A DNA stretch of 64,000 nt from Hyphomicrobiales bacterium (GTDB lineage Bacteria; Pseudomonadota; Alphaproteobacteria; Rhizobiales; Rhizobiaceae). The notes below the pieces were generated by a model, which saw only the letters and a list, made by a program, of their open reading frames with translations, was not told the DNA's origin and ran no database searches. Of the stretch, positions 1 to 7,620 are shown one piece after another (position 1 is the first letter of the stretch; each line of letters opens with the position of its first letter). The DNA lies in contig UBTA01000062.1 of NCBI GenBank assembly GCA_900468065.1, forward strand, positions 43,590 to 107,589, read 5' to 3'. The translations under genes and the position numbers were made by a program.

Positions 1-69
1 CTTCTGCTTGGACGGCTGGTAACGGCCTTCGAGGCGACCGGCCGGTCCGTTGAAGATGATTTCGGGCAT
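1..69 (-). CDS. Alpha/beta hydrolase, N-terminal fragment (runs off the left edge)
   Basis: Only the first 23 codons are in the window, read leftwards from an ATG at 69. A GGAG ribosome-binding site lies a few bases upstream. The start, MPEIIFNGPAGRLEGRY, matches from memory the N-terminus of a small rhizobial alpha/beta hydrolase found next to SUF operons. It is divergent from the SUF operon, so the 70-293 gap serves both directions. The catalytic residues lie outside the window, so the function is an inference from the N-terminus alone. Confidence 0.6.
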   Translation of the reverse strand, partial: MPEIIFNGPAGRLEGRYQPSKQK

Positions 70-124
70 TGGCTCTCCGGGCTTGATTCTGGGACTAAAA
101 ACCGTTTCAGCGATGATGCAGTCT

Positions 125-139
125 TGACGAAAGCAGTCA
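125..139 (+). promoter_or_regulatory. Candidate IRO box (RirA-type iron-responsive operator)
   Basis: The sequence TGA-CGAAAGCAG-TCA fits the TGA-N9-TCA IRO consensus associated with the rhizobial Rrf2 iron regulator RirA. It overlaps a plausible promoter with -35 CTTGAC at 123-128 and -10-like CTAAAA at 146-151. The motif fixes only six bases, so the support comes from its position before a SUF operon and from the adjacent Irr-like palindromes. Confidence 0.55.
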
Positions 140-143
140 GCTT

Positions 144-172
144 TTCTAAAACCAGTTTAGAACCATTCAAAA
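144..172 (+). promoter_or_regulatory. Overlapping Irr-type (ICE-like) palindromes
   Basis: Two inverted repeats share one arm. TTCTAAA (144-150) and TTTAGAA (156-162) form a perfect 7-bp inverted repeat with a 5-base centre. TTTAGAA (156-162) with TTCAAAA (166-172) forms the ICE-box geometry TTTAGAA-N3-TTCTAAA with one mismatch. Irr is the haem- and iron-sensing Fur-family regulator of Rhizobiales. Placement 120-150 bases upstream of the first SUF gene fits iron control of Fe-S assembly. Confidence 0.55.
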
Positions 173-293
173 CTTTGACACGGACTTTCCGTGGCGAGTG
201 CTGTCTCTTACGGCAAGCGAAGCGAAAAATTCAAGGAAAATGCACCGGCCGCATGCCTTTACATGGCAGCCGGTTCATCTTTGGCAAGGGAAT

Positions 294-1460
294 ATGGGAC
301 AAGAGCGCGTCTATATGGACTGGAATGCCACCGCGCCGCTCTTGCCGGCCGCGCGCGAGGCGTGCCTTGATGCGCTTGATCTGCCCGGCAACCCATCCTC
401 GGTGCATGGCGAAGGCCGGAAAATTCGCACGTTGATCGAAAATGCCCGCCGCGATGTCGCCGCCCTTTGTGGGGCTGCGGCTTCCAGCGTGACCTTTACC
501 AGCGGCGCGACAGAAGCGGCCAATTGGGTGTTGACGCCCGATTTTCGCATGGGCAAGACGCCGCTGACCATCGGCCATCTCTATATCTCCGCGATCGAGC
601 ATCCGGCCGTTCGCGAAGGCGGGCGTTTCGCCAAGGCCGATGTCAGCGAGATTGCGGTGACGCCGGCGGGTGCCATCGATCTGGCCGAACTCGAAGCGGC
701 ATTGGCCGCTCATGACCGCCAATCCGGCCTGCCGATGGTTGCAGTGATGCTGGCCAATAACGAGACGGGCATTGTCCAGCCGATCGGTGAGGTGTCCCGC
801 TTGGTCAAGGCGGCTGGTGGCATCCTTGTCGTTGATGCGGTTCAGGCTGCCGGACGCTTGCCGTTGTCGATCGAGGCGCTTGGTGCGGACTTCCTGATCA
901 TTTCGTCCCACAAGATCGGTGGGCCGAAGGGGGCGGGCGCATTGCTGGCACGCGGCGAAATCCTGATGCCTACGGCGCTGGTCCGGGGTGGCGGGCAGGA
1001 AAAGGGGCATCGCTCCGGAACGGAAAATCCTGCCGCGATTGCCGGATTTGGTGCTGCGGCCCGGTTTGCGGCTGATAATCTCAGCGAGCGGATGATAGCG
1101 GTTTCGGCGCTGCGCGAAAAGCTGGAGACAGCGATGATTGCAGCAGCACCGGACGTCATCATCCATGGCCAGGGCGGCGATCGCATCGGCAATACGTGCT
1201 TCTTCACGCTGCCGGGCCTGAAGTCCGAGACCGGACAGATCGCCTTCGATCTCGAGGGTGTCGCACTTTCGGCTGGTTCCGCCTGCTCGTCCGGCAAAGT
1301 CGGCCAGAGTTACGTTCTGTCGGCGATGGGGCATGATCCGCGCCATGGTGCGCTGCGGATTTCGATAGGGCCGTCAACGACGGAAGCCGACATAGAACGG
1401 TGTGCCGAGGTCTTTGCCAAAGTCGCGGCGCGGCGCAGGCTTGCAGGTACTGCGGCTTGA
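294..1460 (+). CDS. sufS2: Cysteine desulfurase, IscS/NifS-like (SufS2)
   Basis: A PLP-dependent cysteine desulfurase that should supply persulfide sulfur for Fe-S cluster assembly. The 388-residue product carries the PLP lysine in SSHKIGGPKG (about K207) and the catalytic cysteine in SAGSACSSGK (about C331). This is the class I (IscS/NifS) pattern, unlike the class II SufS encoded later in the operon. The reading frame stays open to 198, but the ATG at 294 follows an AAGGG ribosome-binding site and gives the family-like start MGQERVYMDWNATAPLL. It is the first gene of the SUF operon and lies directly behind the iron-control motifs. Agrobacterium has the same arrangement, there called sufS2. 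Confidence 0.9.
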   Translation: MGQERVYMDWNATAPLLPAAREACLDALDLPGNPSSVHGEGRKIRTLIENARRDVAALCGAAASSVTFTSGATEAANWVLTPDFRMGKTPLTIGHLYISAIEHPAVREGGRFAKADVSEIAVTPAGAIDLAELEAALAAHDRQSGLPMVAVMLANNETGIVQPIGEVSRLVKAAGGILVVDAVQAAGRLPLSIEALGADFLIISSHKIGGPKGAGALLARGEILMPTALVRGGGQEKGHRSGTENPAAIAGFGAAARFAADNLSERMIAVSALREKLETAMIAAAPDVIIHGQGGDRIGNTCFFTLPGLKSETGQIAFDLEGVALSAGSACSSGKVGQSYVLSAMGHDPRHGALRISIGPSTTEADIERCAEVFAKVAARRRLAGTAA

Positions 1461-1474
1461 CTCTGAATTAAATT

Positions 1475-1494
1475 GCGGAAATTGAATTTTCCGC
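1475..1494 (+). other. Hairpin between sufS2 and sufB
   Basis: GCGGAAA and TTTCCGC form a 7-bp stem around a 6-base loop, just after the sufS2 stop codon. There is no clean T-run. It could be a processing or partial-attenuation hairpin in the 146-base gap that separates sufS2 from the SUF core genes. Confidence 0.35.
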
Positions 1495-1606
1495 TTGGCA
1501 AACGGGGTGAAAATGTCCCTTAAGCCCACTACATAGGCGGTACAACGAAGATTGTATCGTACTGACAAGCTGCCGGACCTTGTATCCGGCGAGATTGGAG
1601 AACGAG

Positions 1607-3076
1607 ATGGCTGCTGTGCAGGAAACAATCGATCAGGTCGCCCTGATCGATGTGGACCAGTACAAATACGGGTTTGAGACGACGATCGAAATGGACAAGG
1701 CACCCAAGGGCCTGTCCGAAGACATCATCCGTTTCATTTCGGCAAAGAAAAACGAACCGGACTGGATGCTCGAATGGCGTCTGGAAGCGTATCAGCGCTG
1801 GCTGACGCTGGAAGAGCCGACCTGGGCGCGCGTCAACTATCCGAAGATCGATTTTAACGAGATCTACTTTTACGCGGCGCCGAAGAGCACGCCCGGCCCG
1901 ACGTCGATCGACGACGTCGATCCGGAGCTTCTGCGGGTCTACGAAAAGCTCGGCATCCCGTTGCGCGAGCAGGAAATTCTGGCCGGCGTGAAAACGCCGC
2001 GTATTGCCGTCGATGCCGTGTTCGATTCCGTTTCGGTCGTCACGACCTTCAAGGAAGAGCTGAAAAAGGCCGGCGTGATCTTCATGTCGATCTCGGAAGC
2101 CATCCGCGAACATCCGGATCTGGTGAAGAAATATCTCGGCACCGTCGTTCCGACCACCGACAACTACTATGCGACGCTGAACTGCGCCGTCTTCACGGAT
2201 GGATCGTTCGTCTACATCCCCAAGGGCGTTCGTTGCCCGATGGAACTGTCGACCTATTTCCGCATCAACGAGAAGGGCACCGGCCAGTTCGAACGGACGC
2301 TGATCATCGCGGAAGAGGGCGCCTACGTCTCCTATCTCGAAGGCTGCACGGCGCCGCAGCGCGACGAAAACCAGCTGCATGCGGCGGTTGTCGAGCTCGT
2401 TGCGCTTGACGATGCCGAAATCAAGTATTCCACAGTCCAGAACTGGTATCCGGGCGACAAGGACGGCAAGGGCGGCATCTACAACTTCGTTACCAAGCGT
2501 GGCGATTGCCGTGGCAAGAACTCGAAGATTTCGTGGACGCAGGTCGAAACCGGCTCGGCGATCACCTGGAAATACCCGTCCTGCATCCTGCGTGGCGATG
2601 GTTCGCGCGGCGAATTCTACTCGATCGCGGTCTCCAACGGTCATCAGCAGATTGATAGCGGCACCAAGATGATCCATCTCGGCAAGAACACCTCGAGCCG
2701 GATCGTCTCCAAGGGTATTGCCGCCGGCTTCAGCCAGAACACCTATCGCGGCCAGGTCTCGACCCACCGCAAGGCGGAAAACGCCCGTAATTTCACCCAG
2801 TGCGATTCACTCCTGATCGGCGACAAGTGCGGCGCTCATACGGTGCCCTATATCGAGGCACGCAATTCCTCGGCCCAGTTCGAGCATGAAGCGACGACCT
2901 CGAAGATTTCCGAAGACCAGCTGTTCTACTGCTTGCAGCGCGGCATTCCGACGGAAGCGGCGATCGCACTGATCGTCAACGGCTTCGTCAAGGAAGTCAT
3001 CCAGGAACTGCCGATGGAATTTGCGGTCGAAGCGCAAAAACTGATCGGGATTTCGCTGGAAGGTAGCGTGGGCTAA
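1607..3076 (+). CDS. sufB: SUF scaffold subunit SufB
   Basis: A SUF scaffold component that forms the SufBCD complex, on which Fe-S clusters are built in the cytoplasm. The 489-residue length is that of alphaproteobacterial SufB. The family-typical segments [12 protein letters not shown] near the N-terminus and [20 protein letters not shown] and [20 protein letters not shown] in the beta-helix core are all present. The ATG at 1607 follows GGAG with a 6-base spacer and is preferred over an upstream TTG at 1580. It is followed by a small membrane protein gene and sufC. Confidence 0.96.
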   Translation: MAAVQETIDQVALIDVDQYKYGFETTIEMDKAPKGLSEDIIRFISAKKNEPDWMLEWRLEAYQRWLTLEEPTWARVNYPKIDFNEIYFYAAPKSTPGPTSIDDVDPELLRVYEKLGIPLREQEILAGVKTPRIAVDAVFDSVSVVTTFKEELKKAGVIFMSISEAIREHPDLVKKYLGTVVPTTDNYYATLNCAVFTDGSFVYIPKGVRCPMELSTYFRINEKGTGQFERTLIIAEEGAYVSYLEGCTAPQRDENQLHAAVVELVALDDAEIKYSTVQNWYPGDKDGKGGIYNFVTKRGDCRGKNSKISWTQVETGSAITWKYPSCILRGDGSRGEFYSIAVSNGHQQIDSGTKMIHLGKNTSSRIVSKGIAAGFSQNTYRGQVSTHRKAENARNFTQCDSLLIGDKCGAHTVPYIEARNSSAQFEHEATTSKISEDQLFYCLQRGIPTEAAIALIVNGFVKEVIQELPMEFAVEAQKLIGISLEGSVG

Positions 3077-3107
3077 TCGGGATTGTATTTTGGCCGGGTC
3101 AAAAGAC

Positions 3108-3317
3108 ATGACGCTGGGAATGAAGATGATGGTGTTCATCATTTTCGTTTCCGTGACGGGTCTCTTCCTCGGCTTTGCCGGATGGGTGTTTGACTGGCAG
3201 ATCGCAAAGACTTTGGGAATTGTTTCCGGGGGCATTTTGGCGGTTGTCTTTTGGCTCAGCTCCGGCGTTAGAAATGAGACGCTAGATCGCTTCCTTCGCG
3301 GAAGAAAAGAAGATTGA
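3108..3317 (+). CDS. Small two-helix membrane protein inside the SUF operon
   Basis: A 69-residue protein of unknown function with two hydrophobic segments (about residues 6-26 and 34-51) and a basic, charged tail ending RFLRGRKED. It lies between sufB and sufC and its stop is 11 bases before the sufC start, so it is almost certainly co-transcribed. The start is uncertain: the ATG at 3108 has a weak ribosome-binding site, a TTG at 3090 and an ATG at 3120 also fit. No family was recognised. A role in SUF assembly is only suggested by location. Confidence 0.65.
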   Translation: MTLGMKMMVFIIFVSVTGLFLGFAGWVFDWQIAKTLGIVSGGILAVVFWLSSGVRNETLDRFLRGRKED

Positions 3318-3328
3318 GAGAAACTACG

Positions 3329-4084
3329 ATGCTTGAAATCAGAAACCTCCATGCCCGTATCGCCGAAGATGGCACCGAGATCATCCGGGGTCTGAACCTC
3401 ACCGTGAAGGCCGGCGAAGTGGCTGCCATCATGGGTCCGAACGGCTCCGGCAAGTCGACGCTGTCCTACATACTGTCGGGCCGCAGCGATTACGAAGTCA
3501 CCGAAGGCGACATCCTCTACAATGGCGAGAGCATTCTTGAGCTCGACCCTTCGGAGCGTGCTGCCAAGGGTATCTTCCTTGCCTTCCAGTATCCGGTCGA
3601 AATCCCGGGCGTTGCGACCATGCAGTTCCTGAAGGTCGCTTTGAACGAGCAGCGGAAGTTCCGCGGCGAAGCCGAGCTTTCGACGCCGGATTTTATCCGC
3701 CGTGTCAAGGAAGCCGCCGCCCAGCTGCAGATCAACCCGGATATGCTGAAGCGTCCGCTGAATGTCGGATTCTCCGGCGGCGAGAAGAAGCGCGCCGAGA
3801 TCCTGCAGATGGCGCTGCTTGAGCCAAAGCTGTGCATTCTCGACGAAACCGATAGCGGCCTCGACATCGACGCACTGAAGATCGTTGCAGACGGCGTCAA
3901 CGCGCTGCGCTCGCCGGATCGCGCCGTGATCGTCATCACCCACTATCAGCGGCTGCTTGAATATATCGTGCCGGACACCGTCCACGTTCTTTACAAGGGC
4001 CAGGTCATCAAGTCCGGCGACAAGTCGCTGGCGCTTGATCTTGAAGCCAATGGGTATGCCGACATCATCGATGCGGCGGCTTGA
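3329..4084 (+). CDS. sufC: SUF ATPase SufC
   Basis: An ABC-type ATPase of the soluble SufBCD scaffold complex. It has 251 residues with the Walker A GPNGSGKST, the SufC-type signature GFSGGEKKRAEI, Walker B CILDETDSGLD and the H-loop in VITHYQR. There are no membrane segments, as expected for SufC. The ATG at 3329 starts the family-typical MLEIRNLHA. Its last codon overlaps upstream sequence of sufD, with a GAGGAG ribosome-binding site for sufD just beyond the sufC stop. Confidence 0.97.
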   Translation: MLEIRNLHARIAEDGTEIIRGLNLTVKAGEVAAIMGPNGSGKSTLSYILSGRSDYEVTEGDILYNGESILELDPSERAAKGIFLAFQYPVEIPGVATMQFLKVALNEQRKFRGEAELSTPDFIRRVKEAAAQLQINPDMLKRPLNVGFSGGEKKRAEILQMALLEPKLCILDETDSGLDIDALKIVADGVNALRSPDRAVIVITHYQRLLEYIVPDTVHVLYKGQVIKSGDKSLALDLEANGYADIIDAAA

Positions 4085-4095
4085 GGAGTACCGGG

Positions 4096-5370
4096 ATGAA
4101 CATGCAAACGGCAATCACGATGACAGCCGCCGAGACGGCCCTCGTCGATGCCTATACTGCCCAGATCGGTGAACTGCCCGGCGAAGGCGCTGTCCTGTCG
4201 GCCCGTGACACTCTTTTGGCTGACCTGAAGAAACAGGGTCTACCGACACGCCGGGTCGAATCCTGGCACTACACGGACCTGCGGGCCCTGCTGCGCAGCG
4301 TTCCTGACTTTGACCCAACGTCGTTTGCCGAAAAGGTCGATCCGCTGGTTCCCGGCTCCTCGGTTCTGGCCGTTCTCAACGGCAAGGCCGATACGAAAAA
4401 CCTTCCGGCCGGCGTCAATGTGCGCTCCTATGCCGAAAGCCTGATCGATGGCGTCGCCGCTGCCGATCTGGTCGAACGCGATCAGGACGACGCCATCGGA
4501 CGGATCAATGGCAGCTTCGTGCGCGACGGTTTCGAGATCGAGGTGCCTGAGGGCACCGAGCTTGAACAACCGCTGGAACTGCAACTGGTGCAGAGCGCCG
4601 GCCAGAGCCATTCCCGCTTCCCGGTTACGTTCGGTGCGAATTCGAAGGCCACGGTCATCGAGCGCCATCTATCGGTCAGCGATGCCGCCAGCCTTGTGAC
4701 TGTGGTGAGCGACCTGATCCTCGATGACGGCGCCGAGATCACCTGGATCATCCTGCAGCAGCAGGGTGCAAGCGACAGCCACCTGGCCCAGGTCAATTTC
4801 GACCTTGGCACCAATGCCAAGCTGCGGCTGTTCATCATCAATGCCGGTGGCAAGCTGGTGCGCCAGGAAGTGCATGGCGTCACGACGGGCGAAGGTGCGG
4901 ATTTCAAGCTGCGCGGAATCAATCTGCTGGGCGGTGAAACGCATACCGACGTGACATTCACGCTCGGCCATGACGTGCCGAACACGACATCGACCGAAAT
5001 TCTCCGCAACGTGCTGTTCGATCGCGCCAAGGGTGTGTTCCAGGGGCAGATCCGGGTTGCTCCGGATGCGCAGAAGACTGACGCGAAGATGGCGTGCAAC
5101 ACGCTGCTTCTTTCCGACGATGCCGATTTTTCGGCAAAGCCGGAGCTGGAAATCTTTGCCGACGACGTTCAGTGCGGCCATGGCGCCACCGTCATCGACA
5201 TCAACCCGACGCATCTCTACTACCTGCGCGCCCGCGGCATTCCTGAAAACAAGGCACGCGCCATGCTGGTCAATGCCTTTGTTGATGAGATCGTCGAGGA
5301 ACTCGAACATGAAGGCCTGATCGAGACTCTGGAAACGATCATCGCCGCCTGGCTCGAAAAGCACGCCTGA
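4096..5370 (+). CDS. sufD: SUF scaffold subunit SufD
   Basis: Partner of SufB and SufC in the SUF scaffold complex. The 424-residue protein has the conserved N-terminal KKQGLPTRRVESWHYTDLR and the C-terminal beta-helix end segment DVQCGHGATVIDINPTHLYY, with the family-typical YYLRARGIPENKARAMLVNAF. The ATG at 4096 is placed 7 bases after GAGGAG. It sits 11 bases behind sufC and 13 bases before sufS1, a tightly packed operon. Confidence 0.96.
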   Translation: MNMQTAITMTAAETALVDAYTAQIGELPGEGAVLSARDTLLADLKKQGLPTRRVESWHYTDLRALLRSVPDFDPTSFAEKVDPLVPGSSVLAVLNGKADTKNLPAGVNVRSYAESLIDGVAAADLVERDQDDAIGRINGSFVRDGFEIEVPEGTELEQPLELQLVQSAGQSHSRFPVTFGANSKATVIERHLSVSDAASLVTVVSDLILDDGAEITWIILQQQGASDSHLAQVNFDLGTNAKLRLFIINAGGKLVRQEVHGVTTGEGADFKLRGINLLGGETHTDVTFTLGHDVPNTTSTEILRNVLFDRAKGVFQGQIRVAPDAQKTDAKMACNTLLLSDDADFSAKPELEIFADDVQCGHGATVIDINPTHLYYLRARGIPENKARAMLVNAFVDEIVEELEHEGLIETLETIIAAWLEKHA

Positions 5371-5383
5371 TTGGATCGCTGAC

Positions 5384-6625
5384 ATGGAACACACGGTGCC
5401 GGTGCCGGCCTATGACGTCGAAGCGATCCGCAGGGATTTTCCGATCCTGTCGCGGACCGTCTACGGCAAGCCGCTGGTCTATCTCGACAACGGCGCCTCG
5501 GCACAGAAGCCGCAGGTGGTCATCGACGCCGTTGCCCATGCCTATTCCAACGAATATGCCAACGTCCATCGCGGCCTGCACTTCCTATCGAACGCAGCCA
5601 CCGATGCTTACGAGGGCGCGCGTGAAAAAGTGCACCGGTTCCTGAACGCGCCATCGGTCGACAACATCATCTTCACAAAATCCTCGACCGAGGCGATCAA
5701 CACGGTCGCCTATGGCTATGGCATGCCCAAGATCGGTGATGGCGACGAGATCGTCATCTCGATCATGGAGCATCATTCCAATATCGTGCCGTGGCATTTC
5801 ATCCGTGAACGCCAGGGCGCCAAGCTCGTCTGGGCTCCGGTCGATGATCAGGGCGCGTTCCATCTCGACGATTTCGTCAAATGCCTGACCGACAAGACCA
5901 AGCTGATCGCCATCACCCATATGTCGAATGCGCTTGGCACCGTCGTTCCGGTTAAGGAAATCTGCCGGATCGCCCGCGAGCGCGGCATCCCGGTGCTGGT
6001 CGATGGCAGCCAGGCCGCCGTTCACATGCCGGTCGATGTGCAGGATATCGATTGCGACTGGTATGTGATGACAGGCCACAAGCTCTACGGTCCGTCCGGC
6101 ATCGGCGTGCTCTACGGCAAGATGGACCGTCTGAAGGACATGCGCCCGTTCATGGGCGGCGGCGAGATGATCGTAGAGGTAACGGAAGATGCGGTTACCT
6201 ACAACGAACCGCCGCACCGTTTCGAGGCCGGCACACCGCCGATCGTCCAGGCGATCGGCCTCGGCTACGCGCTGGATTATATGGACAATATCGGCCGGGC
6301 CGCGATTGCTGCCCATGAAGCCGATCTGGCTGCCTATGCGCATGAGCGCCTGTCATCCGTCAATTCAATGCGCATCATCGGGACGGCACCGGGCAAAGGT
6401 GGTATCTTCTCCTTCGAACTTGAAGGTATCCATGCCCATGATGTGTCGATGGTGATCGACCGGGCAGGAGTTGCTGTCAGGGCAGGAACACATTGCGCCC
6501 AGCCGCTCTTGAAACGCTTCGGCGTGACCTCCACATGCCGGGCATCCTTTGGCCTCTACAATACGCGGGCCGAAGTCGACGTGCTGGTGGATGCGCTGGA
6601 GCAAGCCCGCAAATTCTTTGCGTAA
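5384..6625 (+). CDS. sufS: Cysteine desulfurase SufS (class II, SufS1)
   Basis: The dedicated SUF cysteine desulfurase, 413 residues. The PLP lysine lies in TGHKLYGPSG (about K233) and the catalytic cysteine in RAGTHCAQPLL (about C371). This is the class II hallmark and differs from the class I protein at the head of the operon. The N-terminal RRDFPILSRTVYGKPLVYLD is typical of SufS. No SufE or SufU partner gene is visible in the window, so the sulfur-transfer partner is presumably encoded elsewhere. Confidence 0.96.
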   Translation: MEHTVPVPAYDVEAIRRDFPILSRTVYGKPLVYLDNGASAQKPQVVIDAVAHAYSNEYANVHRGLHFLSNAATDAYEGAREKVHRFLNAPSVDNIIFTKSSTEAINTVAYGYGMPKIGDGDEIVISIMEHHSNIVPWHFIRERQGAKLVWAPVDDQGAFHLDDFVKCLTDKTKLIAITHMSNALGTVVPVKEICRIARERGIPVLVDGSQAAVHMPVDVQDIDCDWYVMTGHKLYGPSGIGVLYGKMDRLKDMRPFMGGGEMIVEVTEDAVTYNEPPHRFEAGTPPIVQAIGLGYALDYMDNIGRAAIAAHEADLAAYAHERLSSVNSMRIIGTAPGKGGIFSFELEGIHAHDVSMVIDRAGVAVRAGTHCAQPLLKRFGVTSTCRASFGLYNTRAEVDVLVDALEQARKFFA

Positions 6626-6637
6626 GGACATAAGCCG

Positions 6638-7018
6638 ATGAGCCTTGATACGACTGAAAACAAGATCGACGTTCGCGAAGGGATTGTTCATTCCGCCATT
6701 CCGGCGGACGAACTGGCGCGTCTGAGCGACGATGTCATCTCTGCGCTGAAGACGGTCTACGACCCGGAAATTCCGTCCGACATTTTCGAACTCGGGCTGA
6801 TCTACAAGATCGACATCGAAGACGACCGCATGGTCAAGATCGCCATGACGCTGACGGCACCCGGCTGCCCTGTCGCCGGCGAGATGCCGGGCTGGGTTGA
6901 AAACGCTGTCGGTGCGGTCGAAGGCGTGTCCGGCGTCGAAGTGTCGATGACCTTCGATCCGCCGTGGACACCGGACCGCATGTCGGAAGAGGCGCAGGTT
7001 GCCGTCGGCTGGTACTGA
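6638..7018 (+). CDS. sufT: SUF-associated DUF59/MIP18-family protein (SufT)
   Basis: A 126-residue protein of the DUF59/MIP18 family, used in Fe-S cluster maturation or delivery. The family core VYDPEIPSDIFELGLIY and the cysteine motif TAPGCPVAGEMP are visible. It starts 12 bases behind sufS1 with an AAGGA ribosome-binding site. In Agrobacterium the gene at this position has been called sufX. The molecular role is known only in outline for the family. Confidence 0.9.
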   Translation: MSLDTTENKIDVREGIVHSAIPADELARLSDDVISALKTVYDPEIPSDIFELGLIYKIDIEDDRMVKIAMTLTAPGCPVAGEMPGWVENAVGAVEGVSGVEVSMTFDPPWTPDRMSEEAQVAVGWY

Positions 7019-7108
7019 TCACGTATTGATCCCTTAACCGCCGCGCATTACATTCTGGACTCGGAAAGCATCAGGCCTTGAACCTGATTGTTACAAGGAG
7101 AACGGCCT

Positions 7109-7501
7109 ATGGGCTTTGCAGTCATGAGTTTGAGCGATGCGGCGGCTGGCCGCGTCCAGGCGATCGTCGAAAATGCCGGTGGCGATGCCCTGGGCATTCG
7201 CGTCGGGATCAAGAAGGGCGGATGTGCCGGTATGGAATACGCCATCGACATGGTGACCGCGCCGAACCCAAAGGACGATCTGGTCGAACATCAGGGCGCC
7301 AAGGTCTGGGTTGCTCCCGAAGCCGTGCTCTATCTGCTCGGAACCCGGATGGATTTTGAAGTCACGACGCTCCGCTCGGGCTTTACCTTCAACAACCCGA
7401 ACCAGACATCGGCCTGTGGCTGCGGCGAATCCGTCGAGCTGAAGCCCGCCGATCTTGCGGCACTCGCAGCAAAAGACGATGCGGTCGTTCGCGCCACCTA
7501 G
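7109..7501 (+). CDS. sufA: A-type Fe-S carrier SufA
   Basis: A 130-residue A-type carrier that receives clusters from the SufBCD scaffold and passes them to target proteins. The three cluster-ligand cysteines are present: one in KKGGCAGMEY and two in the C-terminal ACGCGESVEL. The ATG at 7109 follows AAGGAG with an 8-base spacer. It is the last SUF gene. The 90-base gap to sufT contains a short ATCAGG/CCTGAT hairpin, and a strong terminator follows the gene. Confidence 0.95.
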   Translation: MGFAVMSLSDAAAGRVQAIVENAGGDALGIRVGIKKGGCAGMEYAIDMVTAPNPKDDLVEHQGAKVWVAPEAVLYLLGTRMDFEVTTLRSGFTFNNPNQTSACGCGESVELKPADLAALAAKDDAVVRAT

Positions 7502-7543
7502 GCATCTCGCCGCCGTGGTGCGGCCTATATCTGGGGTTCGCAA

Positions 7544-7579
7544 AGAGACTGGTTTGCCCCAGTCTCTTTTTCTGTTTTT
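7544..7579 (+). terminator. Rho-independent terminator of the SUF operon
   Basis: AGAGACTGG (7544-7552) pairs perfectly with CCAGTCTCT (7559-7567) around a 6-base loop, followed by TTTTCTGTTTTT. It lies 43 bases after the sufA stop and closes the operon. Confidence 0.9.
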
Positions 7580-7620
7580 ATATCTCTGTAAATATGGGGC
7601 GGAGCGTGACCAAATAACCG

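Noticed and set aside
1529..2767. A 412-codon minus-strand frame opposite sufB
   Set aside because: It is entirely antisense to sufB, rich in Arg/Asp repeats typical of shadow translation, and matches no family.
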